Assembly: GCA_030407085.1 (NCBI GenBank)
Contig: CM059585.1
Span: 69,048,501-69,112,500 of the forward strand
Reading direction: 5' to 3'
Length of the DNA stretch: 64,000 nt
DNA from: Trichopria drosophilae
Taxonomy: Eukaryota > Arthropoda > Insecta > Hymenoptera > Diapriidae
The notes beneath the pieces were generated by a model that was not told the DNA's origin, did not search any database, and worked only from the letters and a program-made list of their open reading frames with translations. This document shows, piece after piece, positions 56,713 through 64,000 of the stretch (positions are counted from its first letter, which is position 1; each line of letters starts with the position of its first letter). The translations under genes were made by a program, and so were the position numbers.

Positions 56713-56749
56713 GCTATATTGGACAAAAGAAAAAATGAGTGACTCAATG

Positions 56750-57590
56750 GGTAGTAGTATAGGGGTACCGATAGCCAAAGGTAAACACCCCCCACTCCTA
56801 CACCTTGAGGTAGGTCTGGCGCCAGACGGCACGCGCGTCTTGGGATAGGTCAGGGGTTAATGACCTCATAAAGAGGTGATAATGGTTATTAATGAGTAAT
56901 TAATGTCAAAACAAGCAATAAAAACGTCAATAAATAATGTTAATTGGGTAATTAATGCCAGAAAAAAATAATTTATGACCGTAAATATCCCTGTAGCCGC
57001 CTTTTGAAGTAGGTCGGTAGTTTGACGTAAACAAAAACGTACGGGGTACCTTTGGCCGCTACGCGTGGCTGGCAGACGAATATTGAGATAGGTCAGGGGT
57101 TAATGACCTCATCAAGAGGTGTTAATGGTTACTAAGGGGTAATTAATGTCAAAACAAATAATAAAAATGTCAATAAATAATGATAATTGAGTGATTAACG
57201 CCAGATACGTATCAATTTATGATCGTAAATAACACTACTCCCGCCTTGTACGGTTTGTCAATAGACTAACGTAAACAAAAACGTACGGGGTACCTCTGGC
57301 CGCTACGCGTGGCAGGCAGACGAATCTTGAGATAGGTCAGGGGTTAATGAACTCATAAAGAGGTGTTAATGGTTATTAATGGGTAATTAATGTCAAAACA
57401 AATAATAAAAATGTTACTAAATAATGTTAATTGGGTAATTAATTAATAGATACCTATCAATTTATGGTCGAAAATAACACTACCACCATCTCGTTCGCTT
57501 TGTCAATATTCTGACGTATATAAAAACGTACGGGGTACCTTTGGCCGGAACGTGAGGTAGGTCATGGTTCAACGACCTTTCGACGACTAT
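56750..57590. repeat. 244-bp tandem repeat, about 3.5 copies
   Basis: ACGTACGGGGTACC occurs at 57037, 57281 and 57536, and GATAGGTCAGGGGTTAATGA at 56844, 57087 and 57331, giving periods of about 243-255 bases. The first and last units are partial or diverged. Each unit contains ATTAATGTCAAAACAA and a GGTACC site. No coding potential. Confidence 0.85.
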
Positions 57591-58099
57591 TTGTTAGTTT
57601 TCGTGTTTGGCTTCTTATGATGATTCAGCCCCCACTCCTCCTTATTATTTATTAAGATTTACCAATACATAACGCCGATGACCTTTATATACTTGTTGCG
57701 CACGTGTCAGTCCGCTTGTAAGTCGAAACCGAGAGACTGTAATTTCCTACGACGTTTAAAAAGCACACGTGGTGTTTATATTCGGGTGACCTAGTTTTCT
57801 AGGAAAATCTTGAAGTCGAAGGGGAGATAAGCTTCTAGAAGTAAGCTGGAAATCATAGCATAGAAAGTAATACATGTAGAATCTGGAATCCCTCCAAACA
57901 ACTACTTTATTATAATAGTTTCTTAGAAATCTACTGAAAATACGAAGGGAAGATTTGACAAAGGTAAAATAAGAAAACATTAGATTTGTTAAAAACACAT
58001 TTTATTCAAACATAGCACATTTTAAACGTACAAGATTAGATACATTTGTTATTATATTGTTCGCCATAATTAAGCGGATAATTAGTACATGTTTCATTT
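57591..58099. other. Junction between the tandem repeat and the Polinton
   Basis: No recognised gene. The Polinton terminus may fall here, but no inverted repeat partner is available inside the window. Confidence 0.4.
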
Positions 58100-58564
58100 T
58101 TAGGTATTAGTAGAATATTGATATTTTCTCAAAAATTGGTCGTACCACTTGTTCACAAGGTAATCGTTTTTTCTAGTGTCAGCAGAGAAATTCTGGTGAA
58201 AATCGTATAAACTATAACCGTTAGACATAGTATATAAAAACATAAGGCAATATTGACCGTACACAGAAGAAGTAACGCTCTGAAGACACTTGTCGCTCCA
58301 TCGGATTGTCTTACAATTGCGTCGGAGGCGGCGAATATGATGCGTGATGAATGGAGGCGATCCATAGCTGTCAAAGAAGATCCCATTAGAAAATTCGTCG
58401 ACATAAAATGCTACCCAGTGCGAGCCTGGTTTTGTTTTATCGTCCGTGTTAGCGATTATTACCGCAGGTTTCGTCCACACCAGAGGAATCAGATCTGCCG
58501 GATAGACGCCTTTCGTATGTCCTTGGATGTATCGAAGGGATCGTAACAGTTGTTTCGAATTCAT
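58100..58564 (-). pseudogene. PRO: Polinton adenain-like cysteine protease
   Basis: Start chosen at ATG 58564 (MNSKQLLRSLRYIQGHTKG). The open frame extends further upstream but overlaps the preceding gene. It contains the ULP1/adenovirus-protease core: the His in GSHWVAFYVDEFSNG, FFDSYGSPP, and LQSVTSSVYGQYCLMFL. In this family the catalytic Cys normally sits directly before the Gly of that last block, and here it is Tyr (codon TAC). Such proteases mature the capsid. Length, about 154 aa, fits the family. The reading frame is open but activity is unlikely. Confidence 0.85.
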
Positions 58565-59236
58565 TGGCGATTTTGTTTGGCGCCTTCGAACTGCAATCGC
58601 CGGTTGCGGAACTGAAACTAGTTTCTGTAGAAACACACAATAACGACGACGACGACGTCGAAGGCGACGAATCCCAATCTTCACTTTTATCTTTGTCGCT
58701 GTTGTTGTCGACGATGTTGTTGCTGTTGTTGTTGTTGTTATTGTTGTTAGAAGCGGATTTGCGCGAAATTAGCCATCCTCGTAAGTTTACAGCATTATTC
58801 AGGGCGCACGAGTATTTGTCAGATACTCTGATTCCGTGATAAATACAGAACGTTTCATTCGAGCGAATTTTGGTGAATGTTGGCGCGTCCGGGTTTTCTT
58901 CTAAATTTATGAAAGGTCTCATAATAATTTTCTCCAGTAATTTTTTTGTTGATATCCGCGTACGTAAATGCGACTGGCATGACGCGTGATTTCTTGAAGT
59001 GTGTGAAATACTTTACACGTGTCTGATTCACCGTCGAGCCACTCGATCCCGTGATGATGCTTGGAGAGGTATGAATTTGTCTTTCGGGAATTTGCAGGTA
59101 ATTCGGAGAAATTATCGTTCGATCGTAGAATCCAATAGCCAATGTAGTTTTTTTCTATACATGTGACAGCAATCTCTTTCGGAATAAAATTGTGCCTTTT
59201 GTTTAAAAAACCTTGAACGTCGACGATAAACTCCAT
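58449..59236 (-). pseudogene. Conserved Polinton-associated protein of unknown role
   Basis: It starts MEFIVDVQGFLNKRHNFIPKEIAV at 59236 and passes HHGIEWLDGE and RHASRIYVRGYQQK. A frameshift near 58920 moves into MRPFINLEENPDAPTF and FCIYHGIRVSDKYSCALNN. The C-terminal part has a polyasparagine run (encoded by a TTG/GTT-rich tract at 58705-58745) and Ser-rich sequence. Its tail overlaps the protease start. Proteins starting with a DVQGF motif recur beside insect Polinton genes, but no function is established that I can state. Confidence 0.6.
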
Positions 59237-59334
59237 ACTTGTACCGTGATACTCAACTCGGATCGTGCAACTGATGTCAAAATTCGTTCGGTTTGATCCT
59301 TTTAAGCGAGACGGCGTCCCCTCTTTTTACGAAT

Positions 59335-60650
59335 TTAGGCATTGTAATCGGTAATAATCTGACGAGAAGAGTCAATTTCTAAAACATTATCGTATTCTGC
59401 GTAGACTATACAATTTACAGTATTTTCAAGAGCGGAATCGAAGCGTACCTCTATACGTAAGCAACCGTTCTTTACGAGGTTCCAATGAGTAGCGCAACTT
59501 GCAGAAAGATCAGACGTTAGATCAAAAACAAACAGACAATAGCCGTTTGCAAATTCATCCCTCGAGATTTCGTTCCCCTCGTTCATGAAATGAATACCTT
59601 TGCCTGAAAACAGCGTGTGATACGACTCCACAAATAGCTGTGAATTTGTTTTAAAATTTGGCTGTAGTGGTTTGCTGGGGATTTGTGTGCCGTCGACGTA
59701 TAACGATAAAAAGTTAATACCATAATTTTTAAAATTGAATGGATTAAGTCGACGATCGCCGTTAAAAGCTTTATTGTCAACAAAACCGATAACCACCCTT
59801 TTCGGTAACTATCCGAGAATAACGTTATCAAGTGTATCTCCGAGTACTCCGCTGTGTAGTGCAAACGATTTGACCTCGACCCTGGTGAGAGGATATTCCG
59901 CTGTAGTATTTGACAAGGTTTTTGCATGTGCGAGAAGTATACCTCGGTATATCTTGGCTCGACGCACTAGTAATGTAATATCGCTGATATTTACTGAAAA
60001 TTTCCCATCTGCCGATTCGTCTATGAGAGTAAACGAATCTTTAGAGCGGACGAGACGCAAGCGTATTTCGACACCGTTTAGCATGAATTTATCCTGATTG
60101 AAAATATCGCAGTGCAAATGTCCGATAAGATCCACTGTTTGAGAATTTTCAGTGTATTTTTTACGCTTAGTTAGTCCAACATTATTCGCACTTGAGGGTA
60201 ACGAATCCATATGAGCCCCAGTGTCTTTATACCAAAGCGTCGAAGTTAAGTGTGAAGCCTTCGCCGCTGGACCGTAATTCAATAATGTCTCAATGTACGA
60301 TCGGTAGGCGTAGGTATTATTAGGTGGTGATACAAGTTTTTGGTTAAAAACACATCTACCTGGATAAACATTGGATGCAAAAAGTTATTCACAGGTGCAA
60401 CTTTGGCGTTGTCTTCTGCATCGTTTGGTTGAATACGAGCTTTCAGACTAATCATCGTATGCGCAAGGTCAATGTACTCTTCGCCATGACCTGGTACAAC
60501 AAATTCTATCGGTGAGTCATCTGTTAAGGAAGATACAGGTTTGTGGTGTACCCAGTGCGAGCTCTCGATCGTCGTTTGTGTCGGGGGTAGCATGAAGAGG
60601 TCAAGCTTGGATTTCATGCACTCGCACGAGTGTGAATGGAGGAAAGACAT
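59335..60650 (-). pseudogene. MCP: Polinton major capsid protein, frameshifted
   Basis: Three consecutive frames cover one capsid protein of the double jelly-roll type (family often annotated F54H12.2-like). The N terminus is 60279-60650, including SSHWVHHKPVSSLTDD and a VPGHGEEYIDLAHTM stretch. The middle is 59809-60282 (LIGHLHCDIFNQDKFMLNG). The C terminus is 59335-59796 (NPFNFKNYGINFLSLYVDG, AEYDNVLEIDSSRQIITDY). Breaks are near 60320 and 59805. Total coding span of about 438 codons fits the family. It cannot be translated as one chain. Confidence 0.88.
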
Positions 60651-60662
60651 TATTTCTATTTT

Positions 60663-61297
60663 TTATCTAAATATGTCGTTCGAATCAGTATTACGTTTTC
60701 GCTTTCTACAATTTCCGTTATTTGTCTTCCTTCTCTTCTGAGTTTTCTTCTTCTTCTTTAACGGCTTCTTCCTCTTCTTTTTGGTTTTCCCTCGCACTCT
60801 ATTTATCTTTCGTTTCGAAACACGCCCCGATTTGGTTTTGCGTAATTTATGGGTGCTGCGACGACGCCGCTGTGTGACATGCACTAACGCATTACCAGAT
60901 GAATACTGAGAAGGATCTATTTTTGATAAACTTTTATATCCCGAACCAGACATAATTTTTGAAAGTTTCTCTCTTTCTCTATCTGTGAGGTTTTTTCCAG
61001 ATTCCTGTGCACGATTTCTTAACGATTCCTTGAATGAAACTTTCTTCTCGCCGACATCTTCGATTACATTTATTCCAGCACGTAAGGCCTCTTTACCAAC
61101 TGCAGCAGCGCCTTTACCTAATAACGGTAATATGCGTCAAAACAATCCTCCGAGAAAACTTCCAATTCCATGACCGCGCTGATCCAAAGACCCGACATAA
61201 ACATTTCGAATTTGTCGACCTCTACCGAACAAGTTTCCACCATCATCAAGAGCATTACCAGCCTGTTCGTCGTAGTATGTTATGTAATGATACAACA
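60663..61297 (-). pseudogene. Polinton basic virion-type protein
   Basis: It begins at about 61297 with a YYDEQAG motif. A frameshift near 61260 is followed by GHGIGSFLGGLF, then TGA at 61137-61139, then ILPLLGKGAAAVGKEALRAG, and finally a strongly basic tail (60663-60953) of Lys/Arg runs. The middle resembles the small core/pX-like proteins found next to Polinton capsid genes, thought to bind DNA or membranes in the particle. Function is inferred from position and composition. Confidence 0.65.
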
Positions 61298-61308
61298 TTG
61301 TAGACCCA

Positions 61309-62099
61309 TTCAATATTGTCTTTTAAAGTGAAGAGTGACGGTCAACGTTCCGTACTCGAATGGTATTGGTAAACCTGCGTGGTCTCTTATATCTATTGTA
61401 ATTTCGCGAAATCTTTTCGACAAAAGAGGAATGTAATTGGGCGGTGAAAAATGCCTTACCACAGTTTCGCTGTAATTATAATTTTTTCCACCGATATTGA
61501 CAATTCACAATAAAGTCACTTGCGAATCACCGACAACGTTCGGTTCACAAATATCGGTGTAGACAAATAACTGATCGGGGATTGCACAGGACAAACTACC
61601 GTTAGTACCGATGTATTCGATTTTTCTTATCAGCTTCTTCCCCCTTTTCAGGAGTAATGTTCGCTATATCGGGAAGTCCGAGAATCCTATTTACCGAACT
61701 GGGAAAAAGAAAGTAATGTGATTTTTTACAATCTTTTTGCGTACAAAACGAAGAAACGATGCCCCCGCGTGTATTTGCACAATTGAATTGTAAGTGTACT
61801 CCGTCTGAAAATTGGTCGTAGAAAACTTTTAGACGATCGTTGATTCCGTCTACAAAATCAGATACACTATTGTAATAACCTTCGGAAATATTAGCACTGG
61901 TTGTATCGATAACTTGCAGTCCATCGACACCAATCTCCAAGCTTCCAAATGTGAATGAATTATTATTACGTCTTATATGTACAACACTGTAAGGTACGTG
62001 AATTTCTGATAATCCAACTAACCAGTTTCCCGTTAATTCAATTTCCTTGGGAAGAACTGTCGTGAATCTTGTCGTTGTATTATCGGGAAAATATTTCAT
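61309..62099 (-). pseudogene. Polinton minor capsid (penton-like) protein
   Basis: Starts MKYFPDNTTTRFTTVLPKEI at 62099, followed by LTGNWLVGLSEIHVPYS. The long frame ends 61602 after a shift near 61620. The continuation reads FVYTDICEPNVVGDSQVTLL, TGA at 61505-61507, then HFSPPNYIPLLSKRFREI and FEYGTLTVTLHFKRQY to the stop at 61309-61311. This single jelly-roll protein would occupy the capsid vertices. It lies directly downstream of the integrase on the same strand. Confidence 0.75.
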
Positions 62100-62160
62100 G
62101 CTAAAGACTATTTAAACTCGCGGCGGGGATCCACGAATTGAATTCTTCGGGTTAACCGAC

Positions 62161-63207
62161 TCAACTAACAAAGTATTGTTTCTTCACACCTTGACCTTTA
62201 GAACGAATCACACGCTCAATTTTAAATTCTTGTTGGGTTCGGACTTTCGAGACTGACCCTAGTTCTTGCGTATAAAAATAACCCTCAATCTCATCGCCGT
62301 TCAAGTCTTCGAGCTCGTAAACGAAAAGATTTTGACGTTTTAAAACAGACTTTATACGAAAAATTTCTTCGCTCCAACCTCGCTTGTAGCCTTTCTTGAA
62401 TGCGTTTTTAGCACTATTGATTCGAACGTGATCGCCTTTTTCATATTTATATGATTTATTTCGTCGTTTCGAGTGAAATCTGGAATCGATATTTTGACGT
62501 GCAATGTGCGCGTTGAATAAGGTTACTGAAGCCGGTGTCATTTTTATATTTGTGTGAAAATAATTGTTATAGGCAACGGTAATCTTTTGCAAAATATCAA
62601 CGTAACGCCTGGTATTTTTATGCGTAAAATAGAGCCATATTCGCTCCTTAAGTGTACGATTGAACCTTTCGACGATTGCGGCTTTTACATCGGGGTTGCT
62701 ACGGGTAACGCGAAGCTGAATATCCATTTCACGTAGATAATTTTGCACTGGTTTACCGATAAATTCCTTTCCGCGATCTGTCTGAAGAACGACCGGTAAC
62801 CGACCATCGTTTCTATCGAAAATTCTTTTAAACCCAGCCAGAACTTCAAGGGCACTTTTATATCGAAGTGATTCGACCCATACATATTTACTCAATACAT
62901 CTATGACGACAAGCATGTAACTTTTATTGTCGTTGTAAGTTTTAAGGGAGCGTAAATCTACGAGATCGGCTTCCCAGAGGTCGTCAATATTTGTAACTGA
63001 ATATCTTAAACGCTGAAAACGTCTTTTGATAGGTCTGTGTAGAGTGTAGGCGTCTTTCTGGTTTAACCACTCGCGAATGTTTTTCTCGGGAACGTGATAC
63101 TTTTTGAGACGAATAATATTTCGGGCGCCCGAGTACCCTACCGGGTGTAAAGGATCGTAATAAATACGCTCCAAATCGTTTTCCGTTACAATTCGAGATC
63201 CAGCCAT
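62161..63207 (-). CDS. INT: Polinton retroviral-type integrase, intact
   Basis: A 348-codon uninterrupted frame from ATG 63207 to the stop at 62161. The N-terminal region has a LINE/gypsy-like helical segment (YDPLHPVGYSGARNIIRLKKYHV, WLNQKDAYTLHRP). The rve core carries LWEADLVDLRSL, VVLQTDRGKEFIG and AAIVERFNRTLKERIW, giving D, D and E. The C-terminal region has YEKGDHVRINSAK and KRGWSEEIFRIKSVLKRQ, a chromo/SH3-like DNA-binding segment. Length and motifs match functional Polinton integrases, which join element ends to host DNA with a 6-bp target duplication. It overlaps the upstream gene by about 22 bases. Confidence 0.93.
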   Translation of the reverse strand: MAGSRIVTENDLERIYYDPLHPVGYSGARNIIRLKKYHVPEKNIREWLNQKDAYTLHRPIKRRFQRLRYSVTNIDDLWEADLVDLRSLKTYNDNKSYMLVVIDVLSKYVWVESLRYKSALEVLAGFKRIFDRNDGRLPVVLQTDRGKEFIGKPVQNYLREMDIQLRVTRSNPDVKAAIVERFNRTLKERIWLYFTHKNTRRYVDILQKITVAYNNYFHTNIKMTPASVTLFNAHIARQNIDSRFHSKRRNKSYKYEKGDHVRINSAKNAFKKGYKRGWSEEIFRIKSVLKRQNLFVYELEDLNGDEIEGYFYTQELGSVSKVRTQQEFKIERVIRSKGQGVKKQYFVS

Positions 63208-64000
63208 TCCATCTGTCCTGAATTATCGTGTTTTCGTTCTTGTTGCGTTTTTTCTGTTTCTCTCTCCCTGTCACTGCCCTCCTTGTCGTCGTCGTCGACG
63301 GCGACACTTTTCGACAAGTTTTCTCGGAATCTCGCAGCGTTTATAATATCTCTAGATTTTTTTACCAAATCGTGGAGTAGCGGCAAGCTTCCACAAAGAT
63401 TTGTTGCCGATGGAACGTGGTGGGATACGTTCCGCACAAGAGTACGAATAAATTCTTCGCGACCAACTGGTTGTGCGGACTTTCGCGCACGTGTTGCATC
63501 GTTGACAAGCTCGACAATGTTAGACCCGATGACCTCATAACCGTTGATAGTTACAATGCCTTCATTGCCCACGAAATACGTTTCGAGCGATGTATATGGT
63601 TCAGTAATTTCAAAGCTTTTGCTCTATACGAGAAAGGGATACTTTTTAGAATTTCGGAGCTAGCAATTGGAATCATATCCTTCTCCTTGGACGTTGCTTC
63701 ATTTCGAGCTCCGGAAATTTCCTGTCCACTGTTTAGCGGCTTATGTTGTTGTTGTTGTTGTTGTTCCTGCTGCTGCTGATTCTCCTCATTCTTGATATGA
63801 GCACTATCTTCAATATCGCTAATATCCTTTACATTCTGTAAGTTTGTTCGTTTTTCATCATGTAATTGTTTGGTGAAAAAATGAAGATATCGTTGAAGCG
63901 TTCGAATGTACCGAGCGAGTTCACCACGCTCGTGGAAAATCTGTGCTACCTCGCCGTCTTTAATATTAAACGTGGAAATATTATCACAATCAAACGTCTT
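63186..64000 (-). pseudogene. Polinton protein of unknown role, cut by the window end
   Basis: From 64000 downwards it reads DGEVAQIFHERGELARYIRTLQRYLHFF, a glutamine-rich run (QQQQEQQQQQ, about 63745-63776), AKALKLLNHIH and then, after a shift near 63565, NEGIVTINGYEVIGSNIVELVNDATR. It ends PVGREEFIRTLVRN.. to the stop at 63186. Homologues with VPGSHIVDLVND-like blocks sit upstream of the integrase in other insect Polintons. No function is established that I can name. Confidence 0.6.

Noticed and set aside
57756..57998. 80-codon frame left of the Polinton protease
   Set aside because: Hydrophobic and aromatic mix without recognisable motif. AT-rich DNA next to an element end.

Overview
This is intergenic, transposon-saturated nuclear DNA of an animal, most likely an insect and probably a hymenopteran such as an ant or wasp. 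That placement is inferred from the mix of element families: R2-like and I-like LINEs, Ty3/gypsy elements, mariner-type foldbacks with CAGGGTGTCC ends, a DDE_4 transposon with long inverted repeats, a P/THAP9-like relic and a Polinton/Maverick. There are no bacterial gene clusters, operons or ribosome binding sites. Nearly every coding trace carries stops or frameshifts. The clear exception is the 348-codon Polinton integrase at the right end.

Left part (1-17 kb). LINE remnants (RNase H tail 1-1128, ORF1-like 1171-1497, reverse transcriptase 2640-3019 and 7262-8160) are interrupted by a mariner relic (1498-2630, minus) and by a 4.2-kb element (3020-7261) with about 0.7-kb inverted repeats and a decayed, intron-containing DDD-type transposase. 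From 8.2 to 15 kb the DNA is AT-rich and mostly featureless. It holds an 861-bp mariner-type foldback (10765-11625) and a possible four-exon, 81-aa host gene (11725-13016). Two R2-like LINE fragments and a P/THAP9-like transposase relic (15-17.1 kb, minus) follow.

Middle part (17.4-41.6 kb). This is a four-level nest. A minus-strand Ty3/gypsy element (17386-41565) is split in its gag by a plus-strand Ty3/gypsy element (20905-39771). That element is split in its gag by a 9.3-kb foldback with 1.44-kb arms (25623-34944). The foldback is split by a LINE with a 15-bp target duplication (27672-33267). Frame or sequence continuity across each junction gives the order of events.

Right part (41.6-57.6 kb). 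A 1.39-kb near-perfect palindrome (42852-44243) is followed by a tRNA-derived SINE (44395-44761), a DDE_4 transposon (44776-48884) and an I-like LINE (about 49150-56085) carrying its own 1.6-kb foldback insertion. Then come a dispersed roughly 110-bp module and a 244-bp tandem repeat (56750-57590).

Far right (58.1-64 kb, minus strand). This is part of a Polinton/Maverick: an upstream protein of unknown role, retroviral-type integrase, penton-like minor capsid protein, basic virion-type protein, major capsid protein, a conserved unknown protein and an adenain-like protease. The capsid genes are frameshifted and the protease has lost its expected catalytic cysteine, so this copy looks dead apart from the integrase reading frame. 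Its DNA polymerase and packaging ATPase are not in the window.
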